Positions 34,649 through 46,982 are shown, counted from the first letter of the stretch. The stretch: DNA of 64,000 nucleotides from Streptomyces spongiicola (GCF_003122365.1 NZ_CP029254.1:4179501-4243500); one strand, 5' to 3'. The notes: a model not told the origin generated them from the sequence alone. Program-made: numbers and translations.

Positions 34649-36010
34649 TCAGAAGGTGAGCCGCCAGCTGTCGATGTAGCCGGTGTCATAGCGGGCCACG
34701 TCCTGCACCCTGAGCTGCCAGGTGCCGTCGGCCGTCTCGCCGGAGGCGTTCACGGTGTACGTCGTGATGACGTTGTCGGCGGAGTCGCTGCCGCTGGAGT
34801 CCTTCAGCCGGTACGCGGTGCCGTCCGGCGCGAGCAGGTCGACCACGAGGTCGCCGCGCCAGGTGTGCTTGATGTCCACGCCCACCTTGAGGGCGGCCGG
34901 CGCGTTGCCCGTGCGTCCCGACACGGTGACGGGCGAGGTCACCGCGGCACCGTTGTCCGGGATGGCGACGTCCTCGGTGGTCTCGTAGACGTCGCCGGGC
35001 GGCACGGTCGACCCGGCGGACAGGGTCCAGACGGCGTACGCCATGGCGTCGCTGTTGCGGTCGAGCGCCGTGTCGTTGATGTTCGACGTGGTGTCGCAGG
35101 ACGAGTGGTAGCAGCGGTCGAAGGCCTGGCCGGCCGTCCCGCCCCACTTCTGTGCCTGCGCAGTCGACTTGGTACGGCCGGCGCCCGTGAACAGACCACC
35201 CACCGCTATCCCGGCGTTCTTGAACGAGGCGTGGTCCGAACGGCCGTCGCCCTCGGTCTCGATCTCGGTCGGCACGCCGATTCCGGCGTAGAAGTCCTTG
35301 AAGGTCTGCTCCATCACCGGGTCGTCGTCGTAGACGAAGTAGCCGGGGTTCGGTGAGCCGATCATGTCGAAGTTCAGATAGCCGGAGATCTTCGAACGGT
35401 CCGTGGAGGAGAGGTTGCCGACGTAGTAGCGGGAGCCGACGAGTCCCAGCTCCTCCGCGCCCCACCAGGCGAACCGCAGATGCTTTGCGGGCTGCAACTG
35501 GGCACGGGAGACGGCCAGGGCGGTCTCCAGCACGCCGGCCGACCCTGAGCCGTTGTCGTTGATGCCCGGTCCCGAACTCACGGAGTCGAGATGGCCGCCG
35601 GCCATCAGCACCTGGTCGGGGTCGCCGCCCGGCCAGTCGGCGATCAGGTTGTAGCCGGTGGAGCCGGAGGAGGTGAACTGCTGCACGGTGGTGGTGAAGC
35701 CGGCCGCGTCCAGTTTGGCCTTCAGATAGTCGAGCGAGGCCTTGTAGCCCGGCCTGCCGTGGGCGCGGTTGCCGCCGTTGGCGCCGGCTATGGACTGGAG
35801 CTCGGACAGATGGGCCTTGACGTTGGCGAGCGGGATGTCCGGCGCGGCGAGCGCTGCCGTGGAGGTGGCGGCGGCTGCCCCGGAGACGGATGCGGAGGCG
35901 GAGGCCGGGGGGCCACCGGGCGCCGCGGTCGCCGGAACCGCCGCGGTGAGCAGTCCGGCGAGGGCGAGAACAGCGGCGGCGGCGGTACGTCTGTGCGCGG
36001 AGTGACTCAT
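34649..36010 (-). CDS. Secreted M28 zinc aminopeptidase with C-terminal P domain (SGAP-like)
   Basis: Extracellular metallopeptidase that removes N-terminal residues, like the S. griseus aminopeptidase. The 453-residue precursor has a signal peptide (1-30, cleavage near ATA-AP). The M28 catalytic domain covers about 55-335. Predicted zinc ligands are H140, D152, the E186/E187 pair (WGAEELG), D215 (NFDMIGSP) and H260 (RSDHASF). Cysteines in FDRCYHSSCDT suggest a disulfide. Residues about 345-453 form a proprotein-convertase-type P domain (VGVDIKHTWRGDLVVDLLAPDGT...YIDSWRLTF). The leader contains a 10-bp hairpin. Confidence 0.95.
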   Translation of the reverse strand: MSHSAHRRTAAAAVLALAGLLTAAVPATAAPGGPPASASASVSGAAAATSTAALAAPDIPLANVKAHLSELQSIAGANGGNRAHGRPGYKASLDYLKAKLDAAGFTTTVQQFTSSGSTGYNLIADWPGGDPDQVLMAGGHLDSVSSGPGINDNGSGSAGVLETALAVSRAQLQPAKHLRFAWWGAEELGLVGSRYYVGNLSSTDRSKISGYLNFDMIGSPNPGYFVYDDDPVMEQTFKDFYAGIGVPTEIETEGDGRSDHASFKNAGIAVGGLFTGAGRTKSTAQAQKWGGTAGQAFDRCYHSSCDTTSNINDTALDRNSDAMAYAVWTLSAGSTVPPGDVYETTEDVAIPDNGAAVTSPVTVSGRTGNAPAALKVGVDIKHTWRGDLVVDLLAPDGTAYRLKDSSGSDSADNVITTYTVNASGETADGTWQLRVQDVARYDTGYIDSWRLTF

Positions 36011-36058
36011 GTGGGGGCTCCGGATTCCGTACGGGGACAGGACGGAACGTGCGAGACC

Positions 36059-36082
36059 CCCTGCGACGACGGCGTCGCAGGG
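36059..36082 (-). promoter_or_regulatory. Hairpin in the M28 gene leader
   Basis: CCCTGCGACG / CGTCGCAGGG, a perfect 10-bp stem with a 4-nt loop, 49-72 nt before the start codon. A second palindrome GCTGAATGTTCAGC lies at 36112-36125. Together they suggest a controlled promoter or leader. Confidence 0.45.
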
Positions 36083-36353
36083 TGCTGGAGCTGTGCGCGG
36101 TGCGGCTGTGTGCTGAATGTTCAGCGAGAGGGTGACTGACCGTCAAGGGCGGAAACCGGTCAGTCGGGTTCGATAGGCGGACATCGTGGATCAGCCGCCC
36201 CCGCACGGTGCTGGGGGCGGGATCCGTCCCACGCCGGGCCGGGAGGCCACGCGAGCCTTCGCCGGGAGGACCACCGGCTTTCCTCGATGCCCCGGATGCC
36301 CTCAAGCCGTCGAGTCCCCGATGCCCAGATGCTCTCAAGCCGTCGATCGCCCC

Positions 36354-36438
36354 GATTCCCCGGATCCGCCGATTCCCCGGATCCGCTGGCTCCCCGGATC
36401 CGCCGATTCCCCGGATCCGCCGGCTCCCCGGATCCGCC
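36354..36438. repeat. 17-bp tandem repeat, five copies
   Basis: Units of G(A/G)(T/C)TCCCCGGATCCGCC begin at 36354, 36371, 36388, 36405 and 36422 with almost no divergence, and a partial sixth follows. The core CCGGATCCG is palindromic. The array lies in the 504-bp gap between rarD and the M28 gene; no gene is seen in the rest of that gap. Confidence 0.88.
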
Positions 36439-36514
36439 GGCTCCGCCGGCAAGGACGGTGTCGTGGGCCGTACTTCCCCGGGCGCGGGGTTGTTCCCGGA
36501 GGGTCGGGATGTCG

Positions 36515-37519
36515 TCAGGCCGCGGGCTCCGGACGCCGCCCGGGAGCCGTCTCCGGGGCCGCCGGTGCCTCGGGCGGCGAGTCCGCGGCTGCCGCGGCGC
36601 GGGCCTCGGCCGCGAGCCGCGCCGCCTCCGCCCGGACGCGCCGGGCGTTGCGCAGCGCATCCCAGGTGAGGATGGTCAGCGCCAGCCACACCAGCGAGAA
36701 CCCGGCCCACCGCTCGGCTGGCATGGCCTCGTGGAAGTAGAGGACACCCAGCAGGAACTGGAACACCGGTGCCAGGTACTGGAGCAGCCCCAGCGTCGAG
36801 AGAGGTACCCGGATCGCGGCCGCGCCGAAGCAGATCAGCGGCACCGCGGTGACGATCCCGGTGGCGGCGAGCAGGGCGGCGTGCCCGGCTCCGTGCGCGC
36901 CGAAGTCGGCCGCACCCCGGGAGCCCAGCCACAGCAGATAGGCGAGGGCCGGCAGGAACTGCACCGCCGTCTCGGCCGCCAGTGATTCGAGGCCGCCGAT
37001 GTTGGTCTTCTTCTTGATCAGCCCGTAGACCGCGAACGTGAAGGCCAGGACCAGCGAGATCCACGGCGGCCGGCCGTACCCGACCGTGAGCACCAGCACC
37101 GCGGCGAAGCCGATGCCGACGGCCGTCCACTGTGCGGGCCGCAGCCTCTCCTTCAGCAGCAGCACGCCCATCGCTATGGTGACCAGGGGGTTGATGAAGT
37201 AGCCGAGCGACGCCGCCACCACCTGGCCCGCGTTCACCGCCCAGATGTAGACACCCCAGTTCACCGTTATCACTGTGGCGGCGACGGCGATCAGGCCGAG
37301 CCGGCGCCGGTCGCGCAGCAGGGGGCGGAGCCATCCCCAGCGGCGCAGCGCCAGCAGGGCGATCCCGACGACCGCGAGGGACCACACCATGCGATGGGCG
37401 AGGATCTCGACGGCGTCGGCCGGCTTCAGCAGCGGCCAGAAGAGCGGGACCAGGCCCCACATCCCGTAGGCACCCATCCCGTACAGCAGGCCCATGCGCT
37501 GCTCGTTGTCCGCCTTCAC
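36515..37519 (-). CDS. rarD: EamA-family transporter RarD
   Basis: Ten-helix drug/metabolite-superfamily permease of 334 residues. The RarD subgroup is recognised by GAYGMWGLVPLFWPLL near the N-terminus, AEILAHR-like VEILAHRMVWS, INPLVTIAMGVLLLKERLRPAQW and QYLAPVFQFLLGVLYFHE. The transported substrate is unknown. The GTG at 37519 is set by AGGAG about 6 nt upstream. The last 40 residues are an Ala/Arg/Glu-rich cytoplasmic tail. Confidence 0.92.
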   Translation of the reverse strand: MKADNEQRMGLLYGMGAYGMWGLVPLFWPLLKPADAVEILAHRMVWSLAVVGIALLALRRWGWLRPLLRDRRRLGLIAVAATVITVNWGVYIWAVNAGQVVAASLGYFINPLVTIAMGVLLLKERLRPAQWTAVGIGFAAVLVLTVGYGRPPWISLVLAFTFAVYGLIKKKTNIGGLESLAAETAVQFLPALAYLLWLGSRGAADFGAHGAGHAALLAATGIVTAVPLICFGAAAIRVPLSTLGLLQYLAPVFQFLLGVLYFHEAMPAERWAGFSLVWLALTILTWDALRNARRVRAEAARLAAEARAAAAADSPPEAPAAPETAPGRRPEPAA

Positions 37520-37852
37520 CGAATCTCCTGCCGCGCCGTGCCGCCCTGTCCCGGTCGAAGGTAGCGCCGGGCAGGGCGCGGTGTCATGTTCGTATCGCCA
37601 TACGGTCATGACGGAGCCGCCGGTGGGGGTCGGGAGTACCGCGACGGACTTCTCCACCGCGTCGGTCTCCCCGGTCGCGGTGGCCTTTCCCGGGCGGGAC
37701 GGCCGGACGGGCCGGCCGGGGCGGTCGGGGCGGTAGACGCGGGCAGGACGGACGGGACAGACAGGGCGGACAGGACGGACCAGACCGGATTGGACGGATG
37801 GATCGTGCGGGTCGGGCATGAGGGGCCGGACTGGACGGGCCGGACAGGAGGG
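37520..37852. other. rarD-korB gap with low-complexity GGACGG units
   Basis: No gene recognised. From about 37695 to 37800 the sequence is built of imperfect GGACGG/GGACAG units. Confidence 0.4.
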
Positions 37853-37883
37853 GGCCCGGACCTCCTGAGCGGGGGTCCGGGCC
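37853..37883 (-). terminator. Terminator after korB
   Basis: GGCCCGGACC / GGTCCGGGCC, a perfect 10-bp stem with an 11-nt loop, about 40 nt beyond the korB stop. Confidence 0.75.
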
Positions 37884-37924
37884 GGTGTTCGACAGGGGTG
37901 CCGGGTGTCCGGGGGCGACAGGCG

Positions 37925-40925
<3,001 letters not shown>

Positions 40926-41700
40926 TGAACTGGACCTCCCTCGAGGCGGCTGGTTCGCGGCCGGCGTACCGGTCGCTCCATGGTCAACCCTACGTCCGTG
41001 AGCACGGCCTTCCGGGGACCGCTCACATGTCGGACGTCGATCTGAGATACCGCCGTGTCCTGGTTTGCCATGTTCCGTTCGCCCCCCGGTCTGTTCGCCG
41101 GGAAGGTTCCCGGTGATCGATCGCATCTAACTGACAGGGTGTCAGGTAGCGATGGTTCCGGACAGGTGGGCACGGCCGACACACGCCGACCGCCCCCGCA
41201 CCCGCTCCCGTCCCTGTCCCCGCTCCCGCACCCGCCCCTGTCCCCGCTCCCGTCACCGAGAGTCGGTCCGGAGCCGCGGGAGACGCCGCCCGGGGCTTCT
41301 CCGCGGCACCGCCGCTCACTGCGGGCCGCCGGGCGATCACGCCTGGGTGCCGGGGCCCGGGCGGTGGCGGCGCGAGCGGACGGCCGCGTGCACGGCCCCG
41401 TCGGGACGGGCCGGGGCATCCGCAGGTCGACGGCGACGACGCCCGGAAGGCCGTCCCGAGCGGCCGGATACCCCGTCGGCCCTGATCGGCGCGCATGCGT
41501 CCCCCTCCGGCGTCCCTGCATCCCGCGTCCTGCATCCTGAGTCCTACGGCCCGCGTCCGGTCGCCCACAGCATCGCACCGTTCGCGCGGCCGGGCAGCTG
41601 TTTCGTGTGCGCGGGGCCTGCGGCGCCTGCGGGCCGCGGGGCCGGTCACGGGCCGCGGGGCGATCGGGCGCGGTGCACACCCCCAGGGCGGCGGTGCCGG

Positions 41701-41749
41701 TTCCCGGGCGCGACGCCGTTCCCGGGCGCGACGCCGTTCCCGGGCGCGG
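41701..41749. repeat. 18-bp tandem repeat
   Basis: TTCCCGGGCGCGACGCCG at 41701-41718 and 41719-41736, then a partial third copy. Confidence 0.8.
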
Positions 41750-42106
41750 TCCCGGTTCTCGGTCGCGGTCCATGGTCCTGGTCTCGGTTCCGGGACCCGT
41801 GGCCCTGGCTGTCAGGCCCGGTGCCCGGTGCGGGCGCGGGGCGAGGTCCCTGCCCTCCCGCAGGGCGGCCCCGATCAGGCCGTCCGTCGCGGGCGCGGGG
41901 CGAGGGCGGACGAGGGGCGGGGCCGGGAACGCCGTCCGGTTCCGCGGCCGACAATCCGTCCGGTTCCGCGGCCTGCGATCCGCCCGGCCGTATCCGTGCA
42001 GGTCATAAGGGGCGTGGGAAGGCGGGGGCGGGGATATCCGCACCGGCGGGATATCCGTTCCGGTGCGATGACCGACACGCCTGCTTACCGTTTCTTTAAC
42101 AGGGCC

Positions 42107-42112
42107 TAGACT
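42107..42112 (+). promoter_or_regulatory. -10 box of the second nuo operon
   Basis: TAGACT with a weak CTTACC 17 bp upstream. Transcript start near 42118 would give a 40-nt leader. No Rex-like site is seen here, unlike at nuoA. Confidence 0.45.
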
Positions 42113-42157
42113 CCCGTGCGTACAGATCGTCGAAGGGGCAGGGAGCGAGGGGCGGAC

Positions 42158-42562
42158 GTGCGGACACCTCCCGATTCGTCGACCGTGCTCGCGGCCGACT
42201 ACTTCCAGAGCTACTCGGTCGTCGGGCTGCTCGCCGTCGTCGGCGTGCTCTTCGTCGCCGTGGCGTTCGGTGCGGGACGCCTGCTGCGGCCGGTCGTGCC
42301 GACGCCGGAGAAGCTGCTCACCTACGAGTGCGGGGTCGACCCCGTGGGAGAGGGCTGGGCGCACACCCAGGTCCGCTACTACGTGTACGCCTTCCTCTAC
42401 GTGATCTTCGCAGTGGACTCGATCTTCCTGTTCCCGTGGGCCACGGTCTTCGCCGCGGCCGGATACGGCGCGACGACGCTCGTGGAGATGTTCATCTTCC
42501 TCGGCTTCCTGGCCGTGGGAATTCTCTACGCATGGAAGAAGGGCGTCCTCACATGGACGTGA
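42158..42562 (+). CDS. nuoA2: NuoA paralogue of the second complex I-like cluster
   Basis: 134-residue, three-helix NuoA homologue. The TM1-TM2 loop reads LLTYECGVDPVGEGWAHTQVRYYVYAFLYVIF and TM2 keeps the acidic residue as FAVDSIFLFPW. The GTG at 42158 follows GAGGGG with 6-nt spacing. The next gene overlaps its end by 10 bp. It differs clearly from nuoA, so this is an old paralogue and not a recent copy. Confidence 0.93.
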   Translation: MRTPPDSSTVLAADYFQSYSVVGLLAVVGVLFVAVAFGAGRLLRPVVPTPEKLLTYECGVDPVGEGWAHTQVRYYVYAFLYVIFAVDSIFLFPWATVFAAAGYGATTLVEMFIFLGFLAVGILYAWKKGVLTWT

Positions 42563-43257
42563 CCCCGCGGACCCCGGGAGCGGAGGGCCCCGAGCCGGCC
42601 GCTGACCCGGTGCTGCTGCCGGAACCCAGGAGGCTGGGAGCCCTCTCCCGGCTGGCGCCCGAGCCGATGAAGGTGATCCTGAACTGGGGCCGCCGCTACA
42701 GCCTCTGGGTCTTCAACTTCGGCCTGGCCTGCTGCGCGATCGAGTTCATCGCCGCGTCGATGGCACGGCACGACTTCATCCGCCTCGGTGTGATCCCGTT
42801 CGCGCCCGGTCCCCGCCAGGCCGACCTGATGGTTGTCTCGGGCACGGTCACCGACAAGATGGCGCCCGCGGTGAAGCGGCTGTACGAGCAGATGCCCGAG
42901 CCCAAGTACGTCATCTCCTTCGGAGCCTGCTCGAACTGCGGCGGCCCGTACTGGGACTCCTACTCCGTGACCAAGGGCGTCGACCAGATCATCCCCGTGG
43001 ACGTCTACGTCCCGGGCTGCCCGCCGCGGCCCGAAGCGCTGCTGCAGGGCGTTCTCAAGCTTCAGGAGAAGATCGCCCGCGAGTCGCTGGGCGAGCGGTA
43101 CGCCACCGCTCCCGGGCGGGCCTCGGTGAGCGAACTCCGCAGCGGGCTGGTGACCCCGCCCGCGCCGGCCGGGAGCGTCCCGGACTCCCCGTCCGGCGCG
43201 ACGCCGCCGGGTGAGGCGCCGGACGGGCGCGGGTCCGACCGGGGAGCCGCCTCGTGA
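42553..43257 (+). CDS. nuoB2: NuoB paralogue
   Basis: N2-cluster subunit homologue of 234 residues. All four ligands are kept: the CC pair in FGLACCAIEF, the cysteine in SFGACSNCGGPYWDSYS and one in VPGCPPRPEALL. The quinone-proximal chemistry therefore looks intact. A C-terminal extension of about 50 residues is Pro/Ser/Gly-rich. It overlaps nuoA2 and nuoC2, so it is translationally coupled. Confidence 0.93.
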   Translation: MDVTPRTPGAEGPEPAADPVLLPEPRRLGALSRLAPEPMKVILNWGRRYSLWVFNFGLACCAIEFIAASMARHDFIRLGVIPFAPGPRQADLMVVSGTVTDKMAPAVKRLYEQMPEPKYVISFGACSNCGGPYWDSYSVTKGVDQIIPVDVYVPGCPPRPEALLQGVLKLQEKIARESLGERYATAPGRASVSELRSGLVTPPAPAGSVPDSPSGATPPGEAPDGRGSDRGAAS

Positions 43258-44816
43258 GCACCTTCGGGACGGACATCGCGGAGCGCTTCGGTCCGGAGGC
43301 GACCGCCGAGGCGGCGTACGAGCTGCTGACCGTGGACGTCCCGGCCTCCTCCTGGCCGGACGCGCTGCGGATCGCCCGCGACGAACTCGGCTGCACCTAC
43401 TTCGACTGGCTCAGCGCCGTCGACGAGCCGGGCACCGGCTTCCGCGTCTGCGCGCACGTCGTCTCGCTGGAGAAGGGGGAGAAGGGGGAGAACGGGGAGG
43501 CGGGAACCTCCGTGCGCAGGCTGATGCTGCGTACCACCGTCCCGCACGACGCACCCGCGCTCCCCACCGCGGTGGAGGTCTTCCCGGGAGCGGGCTGGCA
43601 CGAGCGCGAGACCCACGAGATGTTCGGCGTGGACTTCACCGGCCATCCGCACCTGGCGCCGCTGCTCCTCCCCGAAACGTTCGAAGGGCACCCGCTGCGC
43701 AAGGACTTCGTACTCGCGGCGAGGGTCGCCAAGGCATGGCCGGGCGCGAAGGAGCCGGGCGAGTCGGAGCACGGCGGACCGAAGCGGCGCCAGATGCTGC
43801 CGCCCGGCGTCCCGGACCCGAACGAGTGGGGCCCCCTCAAGGGCCGGCTCCCCGCTGCCCCCACCCGCCCGGCCCGCACCCCGCGCGCCGCCGGCGAACG
43901 CCCTCCGCGCCGGACCCGCAGCGCGTCGGAGGGGTCGGCGAGTCAGGCCGGTTCGGGCGGTCCGGCGGCTTCGGGCGGTCCGGCCGACACGGCGGGTCCG
44001 GCGGCTTCGGGCGATCCGGCCGCCGCGGCGGAGGGACCGAGGGCAGCCGGCGGCGGACCCGTTGCGCGGCGCTCCCGTTCCGCCGCCGAGGGGTCGGCGA
44101 GCCAGGCACCCGTTCGACGCTCGCGGTCCGCGTCCGAGGGCTCGGCCGATCCGCGCGGCGCTGCGGAGGAGGCGGCCGCCCCGCCAGGCAGCGCCCACGG
44201 CGCCGCGGACCGGCCAGCGGGCCGGCCCGGCGAGGCGGAACCCCCGTCGGCCCCGGCCCCGGGCACCCGCGGCGCCGACGCTCCCTGGCACCATGCCCGC
44301 CCGGCGTTCGACGCCTCGGAGCGGCCGAGGCCGGAGTCCGCGGCTCAAGCCGGACGGGGCGAGCGCGAGGCGCCGTTGTCGCCCGGGGGCGCCGCTGCCG
44401 GGACCCGGCCCGAGGCCGGTGCGGGTTCGGGCAGTGGCAGTGGCAGTGGCAGCGGCACCGTCGGCACCGAGCAGGGCAAGGACGCGACCGGATCCCCGCA
44501 TGTGTCGGGGCCCGAGCGTGAGTCCGCCCCCGAGCAAGGACCCGAGCCGGGGCCTGAGCGGGAACCCGAACAAGGACCCGAGCGGGAACCCGCCCCTGAG
44601 CCGTCACCCGAGCCGTCCCCTGAGCCGTCACCCGAGCGCGACCCGGGGGCGGGCCCCGACGGCGCCCCGGCCGCGTCCCCACCCTCTCGGCCAGGCCCCG
44701 ACGGCACCCCACCCTCGTCCCGGACACCCTCGTCCCGGACACCCCGGCCGGGCGGCGGGTCCGATGAAGGACCCGGTCCGCGGCCCGACGACGCCACAGG
44801 AGGCGACCGCGCGTGA
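43254..44816 (+). CDS. nuoC2: NuoC paralogue with a giant disordered C-terminal tail
   Basis: 520 residues, more than twice the length of a normal NuoC. The 30-kDa domain is residues 1 to about 175 with the signature FPGAGWHERETHEMFGVDFTGHPH and ETFEGHPLRKDF. Then come about 320 residues of Pro/Ser/Gly/Glu/Arg-rich low complexity. Three RRxRSAxEGSA motifs occur (near residues 219, 272 and 288), along with a GSGSGSGSGSG run and EPSPEPSPEP-type repeats. There is no trace of a NuoD domain. The tail stays in frame to a coupled junction with nuoH2, so it is probably translated. Confidence 0.9.
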   Translation: MSTFGTDIAERFGPEATAEAAYELLTVDVPASSWPDALRIARDELGCTYFDWLSAVDEPGTGFRVCAHVVSLEKGEKGENGEAGTSVRRLMLRTTVPHDAPALPTAVEVFPGAGWHERETHEMFGVDFTGHPHLAPLLLPETFEGHPLRKDFVLAARVAKAWPGAKEPGESEHGGPKRRQMLPPGVPDPNEWGPLKGRLPAAPTRPARTPRAAGERPPRRTRSASEGSASQAGSGGPAASGGPADTAGPAASGDPAAAAEGPRAAGGGPVARRSRSAAEGSASQAPVRRSRSASEGSADPRGAAEEAAAPPGSAHGAADRPAGRPGEAEPPSAPAPGTRGADAPWHHARPAFDASERPRPESAAQAGRGEREAPLSPGGAAAGTRPEAGAGSGSGSGSGSGTVGTEQGKDATGSPHVSGPERESAPEQGPEPGPEREPEQGPEREPAPEPSPEPSPEPSPERDPGAGPDGAPAASPPSRPGPDGTPPSSRTPSSRTPRPGGGSDEGPGPRPDDATGGDRA

Positions 44817-45784
44817 ACGACGCACTCGACGTCGCCCTGCGGCTCCTCGCCGTGTTCGCCGTGTTCCTGGTGCTGCCCCTCGTCATCGGGCAGACCGAGC
44901 ACAAGGTGATGGCCCATATGCAGGGCCGGCTCGGCCCCATGTACGCCGGCGGCTTCCACGGCTGGGCGCAACTCGTCGCGGACGGGGTGAAGTTCGCGCA
45001 GAAGGAGGACGTGGTCCCGGCCGCCGCCGACCGCCGCGTGTTCCAGCTCGCGCCGGCCGTCGCGCTCCTCCCGTATCTGCTCGTGCTGGTCGCGATCCCG
45101 ATCGGTCCGGGCGAGGGAGCGGTCGGCGTCGTCGTCGACGCGGGCGTCTTCTTCGTACTCGCCGTCATGGGCGTCGGTGTGCTCGGTTCGCTGATGGCGG
45201 GCTGGGCCTCGGCCAACAAGTTCTCGCTCCTCGGCGCCCTGCGGACCGCCGCGCAGCTCCTCGCCTACGAGCTGCCGATGCTGCTGGCCGCCGCGTCCGT
45301 CGCCATGGCCGCCGGTACCGTCTCCCTCCTCGGCATCCTGGACGCCTTCGAGTGGTGGTGGCTGCCCTGGCAGATCGTGGGCGCCCTGGTGTTCTTCGTG
45401 GCGGGTCTCGCCGAGTTGCAGCGCCCGCCGTTCGACATGCCGGTCGCCGACTCCGAGATCATCTTCGGCGCGTACACGGAGTACACCGGACTGCGCTTCG
45501 CCCTGTTCCTGCTCGCCGAGTACGCGGGCATCGTCGTCCTCTGCGGTCTGACCACCGTCCTCTTCCTCGGTGGCTGGCACGGCCCGTTCGGCGCCGAGGG
45601 CCTCGGCTGGCTGTGGACCCTGCTGAAGACCGCGGTGCTCGCATTCGTCGTGATCTGGATCCGTGTGTCCTATCCGCGGCTGCGGGAGGACCAGCTCCAG
45701 CGGCTCGCCTGGACGGCGCTCGTTCCGCTCGCCCTCGCCCAGATCGCCCTCACCGGCGTCGTCAAGGTGGTGATCCAGCCATGA
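44813..45784 (+). CDS. nuoH2: NuoH paralogue
   Basis: 323-residue membrane subunit. It retains QTEHKVMAHMQGRLGPMYAGGFHGWAQ and the acidic loop AELQRPPFDMPVADSEIIFGAYTEYTG, indicating a functional quinone-channel subunit. It lacks the long cytoplasmic tail of NuoH. The GTG overlaps nuoC2 and its stop overlaps nuoI2. Confidence 0.94.
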   Translation: MNDALDVALRLLAVFAVFLVLPLVIGQTEHKVMAHMQGRLGPMYAGGFHGWAQLVADGVKFAQKEDVVPAAADRRVFQLAPAVALLPYLLVLVAIPIGPGEGAVGVVVDAGVFFVLAVMGVGVLGSLMAGWASANKFSLLGALRTAAQLLAYELPMLLAAASVAMAAGTVSLLGILDAFEWWWLPWQIVGALVFFVAGLAELQRPPFDMPVADSEIIFGAYTEYTGLRFALFLLAEYAGIVVLCGLTTVLFLGGWHGPFGAEGLGWLWTLLKTAVLAFVVIWIRVSYPRLREDQLQRLAWTALVPLALAQIALTGVVKVVIQP

Positions 45785-46416
45785 CCGGCTCCCATCCGCC
45801 GTCCCGGTCCCGCATCCCGGGATCCGGCCTGGCCAAGGGGCTCGCCGTCACCCTGCGGACGATGACGAAGCGCGCGCACACCGCGCGGTACCCCGACGTG
45901 CAGCCCGAACTCCCGCCCCGCTCGCGGGGTGTGATCGGCCTGTTCGAGGAGAACTGCACGGTCTGCATGCTCTGCGCCCGCGAGTGCCCCGACTGGTGCA
46001 TCTACATCGACTCCCACAAGGAGACGGTCCCGGCCGCCGCACCGGGGGGGCGTGAGCGCTCCCGCAACGTCCTCGACCGGTTCGCCATCGACTTCTCGCT
46101 CTGCATGTACTGCGGCATCTGCATCGAGGTGTGCCCCTTCGACGCGCTGTTCTGGTCGCCGGAGTTCGAGTACGCGGAGACCGACATCCGAGAGCTGACC
46201 CATGAGCGGGACAGGCTCCGCGAATGGATGTGGACGGTTCCGGCGCCGCCCGCGCCGGACACGGCCGCCGAGGAGCCGAAGGAACTCGCCGCGGCCCGCA
46301 AGGCAGCGGAGAAGCTCGCCACCGCGCACGCCCGGGCCGGCGAGGCCGGGCAGGCGCCGGGGGCACCGGACGCCACGGGCCAGGCCACTCCTCGGGACGA
46401 GGGGGGCCGTCCATGA
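45781..46416 (+). CDS. nuoI2: NuoI paralogue (8Fe ferredoxin-like)
   Basis: 211 residues with both [4Fe-4S] ligand sets: CTVCMLCARECP and CMYCGICIEVCP. With NuoF and NuoG absent from the cluster, this subunit is the likely entry point for electrons, for instance from reduced ferredoxin. The last 60 residues form an Ala/Glu-rich helical tail. The ATG overlaps the nuoH2 stop. Confidence 0.93.
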   Translation: MTGSHPPSRSRIPGSGLAKGLAVTLRTMTKRAHTARYPDVQPELPPRSRGVIGLFEENCTVCMLCARECPDWCIYIDSHKETVPAAAPGGRERSRNVLDRFAIDFSLCMYCGICIEVCPFDALFWSPEFEYAETDIRELTHERDRLREWMWTVPAPPAPDTAAEEPKELAAARKAAEKLATAHARAGEAGQAPGAPDATGQATPRDEGGRP

Positions 46417-46982
46417 CCCTCGCCCACGCCGTCGCCCAGACCGGGAACGGCTTCCTGTCCCCGACGGGTGTCGAGATCGCCTTCCTGCTCGTGGGCGTCG
46501 CCACCCTGGCCGCCGCCGTCCTCACCGTCACCACCCGGCAACTGGTGCACGCCGCCCTGTGGCTGGTCGTGGCGCTGGGCGGGCTGGCCGTCGAGTACCT
46601 CCTGCTGACCGCCGAGTTCATCGCCTGGGTGCAGGTGCTGATCTACGTCGGCTCCGTGGTCGTCCTCCTGCTCTTCGGGCTGATGCTCACCAGGGCCCCC
46701 ATCGGCCGCTCCCCCGACGCCGACTCCGGTAACCGCCCCGCCGCACTCACCGTGGCCGCCGCCGCGGCGGCCGCCCTGGTCTGGGTGGTCGTCGACGCGT
46801 TCCGTACGACGTGGATCGACCTCGAAGGACCGGCCCAGGGCTCCACCCGGGTCGCCGGTGAGATCCTCTTCCGGCACTGGGTGCTGCCGTTCGAGGCGCT
46901 CTCCGTGCTGCTGCTCGCCGCGCTGGTCGGAGCGATCGTCCTGTCCCGCAGGAGCGCCGAGGGCCGGGAGGGGAAGAGCTGA
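46413..46982 (+). CDS. nuoJ2: NuoJ paralogue
   Basis: 189 residues and five helices, with the conserved WVQVLIYVGSVVVLLLFGLMLT segment. Shorter than NuoJ because it lacks the C-terminal extension. The ATG overlaps the nuoI2 stop. Confidence 0.93.
   Translation: MTLAHAVAQTGNGFLSPTGVEIAFLLVGVATLAAAVLTVTTRQLVHAALWLVVALGGLAVEYLLLTAEFIAWVQVLIYVGSVVVLLLFGLMLTRAPIGRSPDADSGNRPAALTVAAAAAAALVWVVVDAFRTTWIDLEGPAQGSTRVAGEILFRHWVLPFEALSVLLLAALVGAIVLSRRSAEGREGKS

Larger units (their letters stand above)
40926..42157. other. 1.2-kb divergent gap between korA and nuoA2
   Basis: No gene recognised on either strand. Very GC-rich with short repeats: CCCCGCTCCCG-type units (about 41190-41262) and an 18-bp tandem unit TTCCCGGGCGCGACGCCG (41701-41749, about 2.7 copies). 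Composition turns less GC-rich near 42070-42115, where a promoter-like sequence leads into nuoA2. Confidence 0.6.

Noticed and set aside
41055..42109. Overlapping open frames in the korA-nuoA2 gap
   Set aside because: Three or more frames open on each strand with repeat-derived sequence; none has a binding site or a recognisable domain.
43254..44816. A NuoD domain hidden in the long NuoC2 tail
   Set aside because: The tail contains no MGPQHPSTHG-like motif or any other NuoD block; it is low complexity throughout.
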